A stretch of 64,000 nucleotides of DNA from RYN-122 sp963761655 (GTDB lineage: Bacteria; Actinomycetota; Actinomycetes; Mycobacteriales; SCTD01), in the NCBI GenBank assembly GCA_963761655.1, contig CAVXHI010000002.1, forward strand, positions 124,001 through 188,000, written 5' to 3'. Below the pieces are notes generated by a model. It saw only the letters and a list, made by a program, of their open reading frames with translations. It made no database searches and was not told where the DNA came from. The position numbers and the translations under genes are program-made. Shown here in pieces: positions 22,027 to 30,518 of the stretch; within the stretch, counting starts at the first letter, position 1; every line of letters begins with the position of its first letter.

Positions 22027-24272
22027 GCACCTTCGCGGACGACCGGGCAGCCCTGCTCGCCCGCGACGACCTCCGCGGCGCCGCGCTCCGCGACGAGCTG
22101 ACCGCGCTGCACGACGCGTGGCTCACCGGGCTGCTGGGCGACCCCGGCGCGGGTGTCGCCCTGGTGGCCGTCGGGGGGGCGGGCCGCCGCGAGCCGGCTG
22201 CCGGCAGCGACCTCGACCTCGTGCTCGTCCACGACGGCCGCCCCGACGTCGCCGCCCTGGCCGACGCCGTCTGGTACCCCGTCTGGGACGCCGGCGTCGC
22301 CCTGGACCACTCCGTGCGGACCCTGCCCGAGGCGGCCGCCGTCGCGCGGGACGACCTCAAGGCGGCCCTCGGGCTGCTCGACGCCCGCCACGTCGCCGGC
22401 GACCCGGAGGTCACCGCGGAGCTGGTCAGCGCGACCCGGGCGTCCTGGCGGGCGGGCGCGGCGAAGCGGCTGCCCGAGCTGCGCGCGGCGGGGGAGGAGC
22501 GGGCGCGGGCGTCCGGGGAGGTCGCCTTCCTGCTCGAGCCCGACCTCAAGGAGGCCCGCGGCGGGCTGCGCGACGTCCACGCGCTGCAGGCCCTCGCCGT
22601 CGCGCAGGTCGCCGACGCGCCGGGGGAGGCCGTGCGCGCGGGCTACGCCCTGCTGCTCGACGTCCGGGGGGAGCTGCACCGGCGGACGACGTCGCGCAAG
22701 GGCAACGACCGGCTGCTGCTGCAGGAGCAGGACGCCGTCGCGGCCCGGCTCGGCCTGGGCGATGCCGACGCCCTGATGGCCGCCGTGTCCGACGCGGCCC
22801 GCACCATCGCCTTCACCTCCGACACCGTCTGGCGGCGCGTCCGGCCGCCGGCCCGCCGGCTGTTCCGCCGCGGCCCGGTCCGACGTCCGCTCGCGCAGGA
22901 CGTCGTCGAGCAGGAGGGCGAGGTCGTGCTCGCCCGGGACGCCGGCGTCGACGCCGACGCCGTGCTGCCCCTGCGGGTCGCCGAGGCGGCCGCCCGCGCG
23001 GGACTGCCGCTGGCGCCGGGGACGCTGGAGCGGCTCGCCGCCTGCCCGGACCTGCCGGTGCCCTGGCCCCGGCCCGCCCTCGACGCCCTGGTCGGACTGC
23101 TGTCCGCCGGGCCGGCCGCCGTCCCGGTCATGGAGGCGCTCGACCAGGCCGGGCTGCTGGTGCGGCTGGTGCCCGAGTGGGAGCGCGTGCGCAGCAAGCC
23201 GCAGCGCAACAGCCTCCACCGCTTCACCGTCGACCGGCACCTCGTCGAGGCCGCCGCCGCGGCCGCGGGGCTGACCCGGCGGGTGCAGCGCCCGGACCTG
23301 CTGCTGCTGGGCGCCCTGCTGCACGACATCGGCAAGGGGTACCCGGGCGACCACACCGACGTCGGGGTGGTCGTCGTCGGGGAGCTCGCGCCGCGGCTCG
23401 GCCTGCCGCCGGAGGACGTCGACGTCCTCGTGGCCATGGTGCGGCACCACCTGCTCCTGCCCGACGTCGCCACCCGGCGCGACCTCGCCGACCCCGCGAC
23501 CGCCCGGGCCGTCGCGGACGCCGTCGGCAGCGCCCAGGTGCTCGAGCTGCTGCACGCCCTCACCGAGGCCGACAGCGCCGCGACCGGTCCGGCGGCCTGG
23601 AGCAGCTGGAAGGGGCAGCTGGTCACCGAGCTCGTCACGCGCACCCGCGGCCTGCTGGCCGGGGCTCCGCCGCCTCCGCCCGCCCGGCTGGCGGAGTGGC
23701 AGGAGGAGGTCGTGCGGGCGGGGGAGTTCGCGCTGGTCGCCCGCGACGACGAGGTCACGGTGGTCGCCCCGGACCGGCCGGGCCTGCTGTCCGCGGCCGC
23801 CGGCGTGCTGGCGCTGCACCGGCTCGACGTCCGGTCGGCGTCGGTCTTCGCCCGGGACCGCACCGCCGTCACGGTCTTCCGGGTCGCCCCCCGGTTCGGC
23901 GACCTGCCCGACTGGGCCCCCGTGCGCGACGACCTGCGCGCCGTCCTCGAAGGCCGGCTCCCGCTCGCGCAGAAGCTGGCCGCCCGCGAGGCCGCCTACG
24001 CCTCGCGGAGCCCGGTGGTGCCCGCCCCGCCGACGGTCACGCTGGTCGACGACGCGTCCGACAGCGCCACCGTCGTCGAGGTCCGGGCGCCCGACGCGCT
24101 CGGCGTGCTGCACCGGATCACGGCGGCGCTCGCCGCCCAGGGCCTGGACATCCGCACCGCCCACGTCAGCTCGCTCGGGGCCGACGTCGTCGACGCCTTC
24201 TACGTGCCGCGGCTGTCCGACGACGCCGTCCGGGCCGCCGTCGTGCAGGGGGTCCTGGCCGCGCTCAGCTAG
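22023..24272 (+). CDS. glnD: PII-modifying nucleotidyltransferase GlnD
   Basis: About 749 residues: nucleotidyltransferase domain with VGGAGRREPAAGSDLDLVLV (about 50-69), a helical linker, an HD domain with LLLGALLHDIGKGYPGDH (about 427-444) for removal of the modification, and two ACT domains near 575-650 and 680-749 that sense glutamine. In actinomycetes GlnD adenylylates PII Tyr51. No ATG/GTG/TTG lies in frame before the catalytic motif. The best start is CTG at 22023, overlapping the PII stop as CTGA; the first GTG (22162) would cut into the domain. The 3' end overlaps the convergent gene by 8 bases. Confidence 0.9.
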   Translation: MSTFADDRAALLARDDLRGAALRDELTALHDAWLTGLLGDPGAGVALVAVGGAGRREPAAGSDLDLVLVHDGRPDVAALADAVWYPVWDAGVALDHSVRTLPEAAAVARDDLKAALGLLDARHVAGDPEVTAELVSATRASWRAGAAKRLPELRAAGEERARASGEVAFLLEPDLKEARGGLRDVHALQALAVAQVADAPGEAVRAGYALLLDVRGELHRRTTSRKGNDRLLLQEQDAVAARLGLGDADALMAAVSDAARTIAFTSDTVWRRVRPPARRLFRRGPVRRPLAQDVVEQEGEVVLARDAGVDADAVLPLRVAEAAARAGLPLAPGTLERLAACPDLPVPWPRPALDALVGLLSAGPAAVPVMEALDQAGLLVRLVPEWERVRSKPQRNSLHRFTVDRHLVEAAAAAAGLTRRVQRPDLLLLGALLHDIGKGYPGDHTDVGVVVVGELAPRLGLPPEDVDVLVAMVRHHLLLPDVATRRDLADPATARAVADAVGSAQVLELLHALTEADSAATGPAAWSSWKGQLVTELVTRTRGLLAGAPPPPPARLAEWQEEVVRAGEFALVARDDEVTVVAPDRPGLLSAAAGVLALHRLDVRSASVFARDRTAVTVFRVAPRFGDLPDWAPVRDDLRAVLEGRLPLAQKLAAREAAYASRSPVVPAPPTVTLVDDASDSATVVEVRAPDALGVLHRITAALAAQGLDIRTAHVSSLGADVVDAFYVPRLSDDAVRAAVVQGVLAALS

Positions 24273-24678
24273 CGACGTCGGCCTCGTGCAGGCGCCGGGC
24301 CAGCCCGAGCAGCAGGCGGCGTGCCACCGCGGGGTCGTCCAGCAGGGCGAACAGCTCGCGCTGCTGCACCACGAGCACCCGGCCGGCGGCCGTCATGGTC
24401 ACCGTGGCGTTGCGTGGACCGCCGTCCAGGACGGCCAGCTCGCCGAAGTACTGGCCCTCGCCGAGCACCGCGACCGGCGCGCCTCCGCGGTCGACCACGG
24501 CCGTGCCGTCGACCAGGACGTAGAGCGCCGTGCCGGGCTCGCCCTCGCGGACCACGACCTCGCCGTCGGCGGCGTCGTAGCGCTCGACGAGACGGTCGAG
24601 GGCGGCGAGGGCGCGGTCGTCGCAGGCGGAGAACAGCGGTACGCGGGCGAGCTGGTCGAGGTCGGCCTTGCGGGACAC
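24265..24678 (-). CDS. Cyclic-nucleotide-binding-domain protein
   Basis: A 137-residue stand-alone cNMP-binding domain of the CRP/PKA regulatory type. The phosphate-binding cassette is recognisable: FGELAVLDGGPRNATV (78-93), with Glu80 and Arg89 in the ligand positions. There is no helix-turn-helix or catalytic domain, so it is a sensor or partner module. The GTG at the complement of 24676-24678 follows AGGAGGACAC, a strong Shine-Dalgarno. It converges on glnD with an 8-base overlap and diverges from ffh. A link to nitrogen signalling is possible only from proximity. Confidence 0.85.
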   Translation of the reverse strand: MSRKADLDQLARVPLFSACDDRALAALDRLVERYDAADGEVVVREGEPGTALYVLVDGTAVVDRGGAPVAVLGEGQYFGELAVLDGGPRNATVTMTAAGRVLVVQQRELFALLDDPAVARRLLLGLARRLHEADVAS

Positions 24679-24728
24679 GTGTCCTCCTGCGCGTCGAGTG
24701 GTCAGGACTCTGGCACGCCGGACGCCCG

Positions 24729-24734
24729 TAGTCT
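24729..24734 (+). promoter_or_regulatory. -10-like hexamer TAGTCT, leaderless start of ffh
   Basis: TAGTCT ends 7 nt before the ffh ATG at 24742. No Shine-Dalgarno sequence is present. Confidence 0.5.
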
Positions 24735-24741
24735 GAGCCCC

Positions 24742-26283
24742 ATGTTCGACACGCTGTCCGACCGGCTCGACAAGGTCTTCACCTCCCTGCGCGGCAAGGG
24801 CCGCCTGTCGGACGCCGACATCGACGCCACCGCCCGCGAGATCCGGATCGCGCTGCTCGAGGCCGACGTCGCCCTTCCCGTGGTCAAGGCCTTCATCGCG
24901 GCCGTCAAGGAGCGGGCCCGCGGCTCGGAGGTCAGCTCCGCGCTGAACCCGGCGCAGCAGGTCGTGAAGATCGTGAACGAGGAGCTCGTCGGGATCCTCG
25001 GCGGCGAGACCCGGCTGGTCCGGTACGCCAAGACCGGCCCGACCGTGATCATGCTGGCCGGCCTGCAGGGCGCGGGCAAGACGACCCTCGCCGGCAAGCT
25101 CGGCCTGTGGCTCAAGGCGCAGGGCCACGCGCCGCTGCTCGTGGCCTGCGACCTCCAGCGCCCCAACGCCGTCCAGCAGCTGCAGGTCGTCGGCGGACAG
25201 GCCGGCGTCGACGTGTTCGCGCCCTACGAGGGGTCCGGTGTCGGCGACCCCGTCGACGCCGCCCGCCGCGGCCTCGAGCACGCCGCCCGGATGAACCACG
25301 ACGTCGTCGTCGTCGACACCGCCGGCCGTCTCGGGATCGACGCCGAGCTCATGCAGCAGGCCGCCGACATCCGGGCCGCCGTGCAGCCCGACGAGGTCCT
25401 GTTCGTCGTCGACGCGATGATCGGCCAGGACGCCGTCGTCACGGCGCAGGCCTTCCAGGAGGGCGTCGGGTTCACCGGCGTCGTGCTGACGAAGCTCGAC
25501 GGCGACGCCCGCGGTGGCGCGGCCCTGTCGGTCCGGCACCTGACCGGCCAGCCGATCCTGTTCGCCTCGACCGGCGAGAAGCTCAAGGACTTCGACGTCT
25601 TCCACCCCGAGCGGATGGCCTCGCGCATCCTCGGCATGGGCGACGTCCTGACCCTCATCGAGCAGGCCGAGAAGTCCTTCGACGCCGACACCGCCGAGCG
25701 CATGGCCGGCAAGATGATGGAGGGCAAGGACTTCGACCTCGAGGACTTCCTCGAGCAGATGATGCAGGTCAAGAAGATGGGCTCGATCACCTCGCTGCTC
25801 GGCATGCTGCCGGGGATGGGGCAGATGAAGGAGGCCATCGCCCAGGTCAAGGACTCCGACCTCGACCGCATCGCGGCGATCATCCGGTCGATGACGCCGC
25901 AGGAGCGCCAGAACGCCAAGATCCTCAACGGCTCGCGCCGGGCCCGGATCGCCAAGGGCTCCGGGGTGACGGTCAGCGAGGTCAACAACCTCGTCGACCG
26001 GTTCTTCGAGGCGCAGAAGATGATGAAGCAGATGGGCGGGATGCCGGGCATGCCCGGGCCCGGCCGGGCCGCCAAGCGGGCCCAGAAGGGCGGCGGCGGC
26101 AAGAAGCGGAAGGGCCCGGGCCGCGCCGGCGGCGGGCCGTCCAAGCAGCAGCAGGCGCTGCCGCAGGGTCTCCCGCAGGGCCTGCCCCAGGGCTTCCCGC
26201 AGCTGCCGCCCGGCCTGGGCAAGGGCCCGCTCGGCCAGCCGCAGCAGGGCCCCGACCCGTTGGGCCTGCGCCGCCCCCGGTAG
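24742..26283 (+). CDS. ffh: Signal recognition particle protein Ffh
   Basis: A 513-residue SRP54 homolog that binds 4.5S RNA and signal sequences and delivers ribosomes to FtsY. N domain, then G domain with GLQGAGKTTLAGKLG (108-122), DTAGRLGID and TKLDGDARGG. The methionine-rich M domain (about 310-440) carries the RNA-binding part ILNGSRRARIAKGSG. The C-terminal ~70 residues are an unusual Gly/Lys then Gln/Pro/Leu/Gly repeat (LPQGLPQGLPQG), probably disordered. The ffh-rpsP-trmD neighbourhood is conserved, here interrupted by two MFS genes. Confidence 0.97.
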   Translation: MFDTLSDRLDKVFTSLRGKGRLSDADIDATAREIRIALLEADVALPVVKAFIAAVKERARGSEVSSALNPAQQVVKIVNEELVGILGGETRLVRYAKTGPTVIMLAGLQGAGKTTLAGKLGLWLKAQGHAPLLVACDLQRPNAVQQLQVVGGQAGVDVFAPYEGSGVGDPVDAARRGLEHAARMNHDVVVVDTAGRLGIDAELMQQAADIRAAVQPDEVLFVVDAMIGQDAVVTAQAFQEGVGFTGVVLTKLDGDARGGAALSVRHLTGQPILFASTGEKLKDFDVFHPERMASRILGMGDVLTLIEQAEKSFDADTAERMAGKMMEGKDFDLEDFLEQMMQVKKMGSITSLLGMLPGMGQMKEAIAQVKDSDLDRIAAIIRSMTPQERQNAKILNGSRRARIAKGSGVTVSEVNNLVDRFFEAQKMMKQMGGMPGMPGPGRAAKRAQKGGGGKKRKGPGRAGGGPSKQQQALPQGLPQGLPQGFPQLPPGLGKGPLGQPQQGPDPLGLRRPR

Positions 26284-26286
26284 CCC

Positions 26287-27630
26287 GTGACCCTCCCGAC
26301 CCCCGCCGTCGCCGCGGCCCCGACGCCGCCCGTCCGCCGGGCGTACCTCGTCTGGGGGCTCGGCGTCCTCGCCTACGGCGTCGCGGTCTTCCACCGCGGG
26401 TCGCTCGGGGTCGCCGGGCTGGAGGCGCAGCAGCGGTTCTCCGCGAGCGCCGCCGAGCTCGGCCTGTTCTCCACCCTGCAGCTGGTGGTCTACGCCGGCC
26501 TGCAGGTGCCGAGCGGCGTCCTGCTGGACCGGTTCGGCTCCCGCCGGATGCTCACCGCCGGTGCCCTCGTCATGGCTGCCGGGCAGGCGGTGCTCGCGAC
26601 GTCGGACACCGTGCCGGGAGCCGTCCTCGCCCGGGTCCTCGTCGGCACCGGCGACGCCCTGACGTTCATCAGCGTCCTGCGCCTGGTGACCGTGTGGTTC
26701 CCGTCCCGGCGGGCCCCGCTGTTCACCCAGCTCACGGGCCAGCTCGGCCAGCTCGGCCAGGTGGTCGCGACCTTCCCCCTGGTCGCCCTGCTCGGCCGCT
26801 CCGGCTGGACGACGACGTTCCTCGGCGTCGCCGTGGTCGGCGTCGTCGTCGGGGTGCTGGTGGCGCTGGCCGTCCGCGACGTCCCGGCCGGCACGGTGGT
26901 CCTCCCGCCGGCCGACCTCGCCGAGGTGCGGTCCCGGCTGGCCGCGGCCTGGCACGAGCCCGGCACCCGGCTCGGCCTCTGGACGCACTTCTCCACCCAG
27001 TTCAGCGGCACCGTCTTCGGGCTCCTGTGGGGCTACCCGTTCCTCGTCGTGGGGCAGGGCCTGTCCCCGCACACGGCCGGCCTGCTGCTCGCCGTCCTGG
27101 TGGTCGGCGGCATCGGCATCGGTCCGTCGCTCGGCGCGCTCGCCGGGCGCTGGCCGTTCCGCCGGTCGGTGATGGTGCGGGGGATCGTCGGGGCGAGCGC
27201 CCTGGTCTGGGCCGCCGTCCTGCTGTGGCCCGGCCGGGCGCCGCTGTGGCTGCTGGTCGTGCTCGTGGTCGTCCTCGCCAGCAACGGGCCCGGTTCGATG
27301 CTCGGCTTCGACTACGCCCGCACCGACAACCCGCCCGACCGCCTCGGCAGCGCCAGCGGCATCGTCAACGTCGGCGGGTTCTGCGCCTCGCTGATGCTGC
27401 TGCTGGTGATCGGCGTCGTGCTCGACCTCGTGGCGCCGCCGGGCGGGTACGGCCTGGCCGAGCTCAAGCTCGCGTTCGCCCTGCAGTACGTCCTGTGGGC
27501 GGTCGGGCTGCAGCGGGTGGCCCACCACCGGCGGGCCCTGCGGCAGGTGCGGCTGGCCCAGCGCGGCGTCGTCGTCGACCCCCTGCACCGGGCCGTGCAG
27601 CGCAAGCTCAGGCGGTCCGGCGGCTCCTGA
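26287..27630 (+). CDS. Major facilitator superfamily transporter
   Basis: A 447-residue membrane protein with about 12 hydrophobic helices. MFS features: GVLLDRFGSRRM (loop 2-3 motif A, DRxGxRR), the helix-4 LARVLVGTGDALTFISVLRLV and a mirrored C-terminal half. The overall look (GVAVFHRGSLGVAGLEAQQRF at the start) is of the anion/cation symporter-like group, but the substrate cannot be read. GTG start three bases after the ffh stop, so it is probably co-transcribed. Its 3' end overlaps the convergent MFS gene by 23 bases. Confidence 0.85.
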   Translation: MTLPTPAVAAAPTPPVRRAYLVWGLGVLAYGVAVFHRGSLGVAGLEAQQRFSASAAELGLFSTLQLVVYAGLQVPSGVLLDRFGSRRMLTAGALVMAAGQAVLATSDTVPGAVLARVLVGTGDALTFISVLRLVTVWFPSRRAPLFTQLTGQLGQLGQVVATFPLVALLGRSGWTTTFLGVAVVGVVVGVLVALAVRDVPAGTVVLPPADLAEVRSRLAAAWHEPGTRLGLWTHFSTQFSGTVFGLLWGYPFLVVGQGLSPHTAGLLLAVLVVGGIGIGPSLGALAGRWPFRRSVMVRGIVGASALVWAAVLLWPGRAPLWLLVVLVVVLASNGPGSMLGFDYARTDNPPDRLGSASGIVNVGGFCASLMLLLVIGVVLDLVAPPGGYGLAELKLAFALQYVLWAVGLQRVAHHRRALRQVRLAQRGVVVDPLHRAVQRKLRRSGGS

Positions 27631-28828
27631 GAGCCAGCACCCCGAGCGCGACGCCCACCAGCTGCGCCACCGCGAGCGCCGCCAGACCGGCCCGCACCCC
27701 GGCGTGCGCGACGACGAGCCCCGCCCCCGCCGACCCCACGGCGAACCCCCCGAACTTGAGGCTGGCGGCCGTCGTCACGACCTGCGTCTGGAGGTGCTCG
27801 GGGCTGTGCGTCGCCCGGACCATCAGCGTGCTGGCGAGCACCGGACCCTCGATCGCGCCGGCGACGGCGACCAGCAGCAGGGCGACCGTCAGCGTGGGCG
27901 CGACCGCCACGCTGCCGAAGGCCGCGCCCAGGGCGAGGACGCCGACCAGGGCGAGCCGCACCGCGGAGGTCCTCGGGGCCCGGGCGGCCATGACGAGGCT
28001 GCCGGCCAGGGCGCCCAGGGCGAAGGCGCTGAACAGTGCGCCGCCCGCGGCCTCGGACGCACCGAGGTCGGCGGCGAGCAGCGGGAACACGACCGGCAGG
28101 GCGCCCATGCCGGTGAAGCTGATCGTGGTGGCCACCGTGACGGCCCGCAGCGGGGGGACGGTCGCCAGCAGCCGGAGCCCGACGCCGACCGTCGCCAGCA
28201 GGCCCGCGCCGTCCGGCCCGCCCGCGGGCGGGGGCATCGGCACGCGCAGGACGGCGGCCAGCGCGACGGCCGAGAGCCCGGCCGTGACCGCGACGGCGGC
28301 CTCCGCCCCGGCCGACGCCGCCAGCGCACCGGCCAGCGCGGGACCCGCGACCCCGGCGACGTTGTAGCTCGTGGACTCCGCCCCGAAGGCCCGGCGCAGC
28401 AGCGTGGCCGGCACCAGCGCCGACAGCAGCCCGGTGAACCCGCCGGTGAGCACCGGCGTCGTCAGCCCGGCCAGCAGCGTCAGCCCGACCACCACGCCCG
28501 ACGGCGCCCGGCCGGTGACGGCGAGCAGCGCCAGCAGCACCCCGAGCAGGAGCAGCTGGTTGGCGACGAAGGCCGAGCGCCGGTGCGCCGTGCGGTCCAG
28601 CCAGGCACCCAGCAGCGGGCCGGTCACGAGGGCCGGCAGGGCCAGCGCCCCGACGACGGCACCGGCCAGCGCGGGGGAGCCCGTGCGCTCGAGCACGAGC
28701 AGCACCAGGGCGACCCGGGCCGCCTCCTGGGCCAGCCGCGCGGTCGTGGAGGCGGTGAACAGCGCGCCGAGCCCGGGGCTGCGCCACAGCGACGGGACCG
28801 CGACGGGTGCGGTGTCGAGGGCGGTCAC
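27608..28828 (-). CDS. Major facilitator superfamily transporter (efflux type)
   Basis: A 406-residue MFS protein of the multidrug/macrolide-efflux-like type, with about 12 helices. LLGAWLDRTAHRRSAFVANQ is the motif-A loop, followed by Ala/Leu/Val-rich helices. The GTG at the complement of 28826-28828 is chosen because the TM core starts soon after (SPGLGALFTASTTARLAQEAA). A longer version could begin at 28894, adding a Thr/Cys-rich stretch unlike the family. Substrate unknown. It converges with the other MFS gene, and the two are not closely similar. Confidence 0.8.
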   Translation of the reverse strand: MTALDTAPVAVPSLWRSPGLGALFTASTTARLAQEAARVALVLLVLERTGSPALAGAVVGALALPALVTGPLLGAWLDRTAHRRSAFVANQLLLLGVLLALLAVTGRAPSGVVVGLTLLAGLTTPVLTGGFTGLLSALVPATLLRRAFGAESTSYNVAGVAGPALAGALAASAGAEAAVAVTAGLSAVALAAVLRVPMPPPAGGPDGAGLLATVGVGLRLLATVPPLRAVTVATTISFTGMGALPVVFPLLAADLGASEAAGGALFSAFALGALAGSLVMAARAPRTSAVRLALVGVLALGAAFGSVAVAPTLTVALLLVAVAGAIEGPVLASTLMVRATHSPEHLQTQVVTTAASLKFGGFAVGSAGAGLVVAHAGVRAGLAALAVAQLVGVALGVLALRSRRTA

Positions 28829-29052
28829 CGGCCCAGTAGAGCGCGGCCCGGCCGTGCAGCAGGTGGTCTGCGGGCCGCCTGTGCGGGACCTCACAGGGCA
28901 CGACCGCGGCGTCGTTCTGGCAGACTCCTCTGCGAGTCACCGCCGGCCGACGGCCCTCTACCCGTCGACGGCGCGTCCGCACGCCCTGTCCGGCCGCGCA
29001 CCCCCACGCGCAGCGCTCGACAGCATCCACCGACATCCGGAGCACAGAACCC

Positions 29053-29583
29053 GTGGCAGTCAAGATCAAGCTCATGCGTCTCGGCAAGATGCGCGCCCCG
29101 TACTACCGCATCGTCGTCGCCGACGCGCGGACCAAGCGCGACGGTCGCGTCATCGAGACGATCGGCAAGTACCACCCCAAGGAGAACCCCTCCTTCATCG
29201 AGGTCGACGCCGACCGCGTCGCCTACTGGCTGGGCGTCGGTGCGCAGCCGAGCGAGCCGATCGAGCGCATCCTCAAGGTCACCGGCGACTGGCAGAGGTT
29301 CAAGGGCGAGGCCGCCCCCGCGCCGATGCTCGTCGCCGAGCCGAAGGTCGACAAGAAGATCGCGTTCGAGGCCGCCTCGCGCGCCAACACCGAGGGCGAG
29401 GCCGGCGGCGCCGCCACCACGCCGAAGAAGAAGGCCGCCCCCAAGGCTGCCGACGCCGCCGCTGCCGACGCGCCCGCCGCTGTCGCTGAGGCCCCCGTCG
29501 CCGACGCTCCCGCGGCCGAGGCTCCTGCGGCCGACGCTGTCGCTGCTGAGGCGCCGGCCGACGCCGCGCCCGCGAGCGAGTAG
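29053..29583 (+). CDS. rpsP: 30S ribosomal protein S16 with Ala-rich tail
   Basis: A 176-residue S16. Residues 1-90 are the ribosomal core (AVKIKLMRLGKMRAPYYRIV, DARTKRDGRVIETIGKYHP). Residues about 90-176 are a Lys/Ala/Pro/Glu-rich extension with repeated PAAEAPAAD-like units, common in actinomycetes and likely disordered. GTG start with CCGGAG upstream. It begins the rpsP-khpA-rimM-trmD translation operon; its stop overlaps khpA by one base (TAGTG). The 224 bases before it separate it from the divergent MFS gene and should hold the promoter. Confidence 0.97.
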   Translation: MAVKIKLMRLGKMRAPYYRIVVADARTKRDGRVIETIGKYHPKENPSFIEVDADRVAYWLGVGAQPSEPIERILKVTGDWQRFKGEAAPAPMLVAEPKVDKKIAFEAASRANTEGEAGGAATTPKKKAAPKAADAAAADAPAAVAEAPVADAPAAEAPAADAVAAEAPADAAPASE

Positions 29584-29822
29584 TGCTCGAGAGCGTCCTC
29601 GAGCACCTGGTCAAGGGCATCGTCGACAACCCCGACGACGTCACGGTCGACCTGGTCACCGGCCGGCGCGGCCGCACCCTCGAGGTGCGGGTCGCCCCGG
29701 ACGACCTCGGCAAGGTGATCGGCCGCAACGGCCGCACCGCCAAGGCCCTGCGCACCGTCGTCGCCGCGCTCGGCGGCCGCGGCGTGCGGGTGGACGTCGT
29801 CGACACCGACGACGTCCGCTAG
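29583..29822 (+). CDS. khpA: KH-domain RNA-binding protein KhpA
   Basis: A 79-residue single KH domain with the GxxG loop in GKVIGRNGRTAKALRTVV (43-60). KhpA-type proteins bind RNA, often with KhpB/Jag, and affect cell division and small-RNA control in Gram-positives. Its slot between rpsP and rimM is highly conserved. The GTG start overlaps the rpsP stop. Confidence 0.93.
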   Translation: MLESVLEHLVKGIVDNPDDVTVDLVTGRRGRTLEVRVAPDDLGKVIGRNGRTAKALRTVVAALGGRGVRVDVVDTDDVR

Positions 29823-29840
29823 AACGGCCCGCTGACACTC

Positions 29841-30518
29841 GTGGTCCGTCGCGTGGCCGGACGGCCCAGCCGCCCCGCCGCCGCTCCTGCTCCGCCCGCC
29901 GCAGCCGCCGAGGTCCCCGTGACCCCGGCGGCTGCGCCGCGTGCGGAGGCGACCGGCGAGCCCGACCTGCTCGTCGTCGGCCGGATCGGCAAGCCCCAGG
30001 GCCTGCGCGGCGAGGTCACCGTCGAGGTCCGCACGGACGAGCCGGAGGCCCGGTTCGCCGACGGCGAGGTGCTGCTGACCGAGACCGGGTCGGTGACCGT
30101 CGAGAGCACCCGGTACATGGGTCCGCGCCTCATCGTGGCCTTCGAGGGCGTCCCGGACCGCAGCGCCGCCGAGCTGCTGCGCAACACCCTGCTGCACGTC
30201 GACGCCCGGACGCTGCCGCTGCCCGAGGACCCCGACGTCTTCCTCGACTCCCACCTGGTGGGCCTGCGGGCCGAGCTCGAGGACGGCACCCCGGTCGGGA
30301 CGGTCGCGGAGGTGCTGCACCTGCCGCACGGCGACGTCCTGGCCGTCACCCGGGTGGACGCCGCGCCCGGTGCGGTCGAGGTCCTCGTCCCGTTCCTCAC
30401 CGCGATGGTCCCCGTGGTCGACGTCGCCGGGGGCCGGCTGGTGATGACGCCGCCCGAGGGCCTGCTGGACCTGAGCGAGCCGGCGCCCGAGCCCGCGCCC
30501 GAGGACGACCCCGTCTAG
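29841..30518 (+). CDS. rimM: Ribosome maturation factor RimM
   Basis: A 225-residue protein that helps assemble the 30S head by binding S19. The RimM N-domain starts at LLVVGRIGKPQGLRGEVTVE (about 49-68), and the PRC-barrel follows (FLDSHLVGLRAELEDGTPVG). The first ~40 residues are an Ala/Pro-rich extension, so the true start could instead be the GTG at 29919 (VTPAAAPRAEATGEPDLLVV), which leaves a more normal length. The stop overlaps the trmD GTG by one base (TAGTG). Confidence 0.94.
   Translation: MVRRVAGRPSRPAAAPAPPAAAAEVPVTPAAAPRAEATGEPDLLVVGRIGKPQGLRGEVTVEVRTDEPEARFADGEVLLTETGSVTVESTRYMGPRLIVAFEGVPDRSAAELLRNTLLHVDARTLPLPEDPDVFLDSHLVGLRAELEDGTPVGTVAEVLHLPHGDVLAVTRVDAAPGAVEVLVPFLTAMVPVVDVAGGRLVMTPPEGLLDLSEPAPEPAPEDDPV

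Noticed and set aside
22162..24272. Starting glnD at the first GTG (22162)
   Set aside because: It would leave only a few residues before the catalytic GGxGRxE motif and remove conserved N-terminal helix sequence.
26287..28828. Two MFS genes as a drug-resistance island
   Set aside because: They are convergent and dissimilar, with base composition like their neighbours and no mobility genes; nothing supports transfer.
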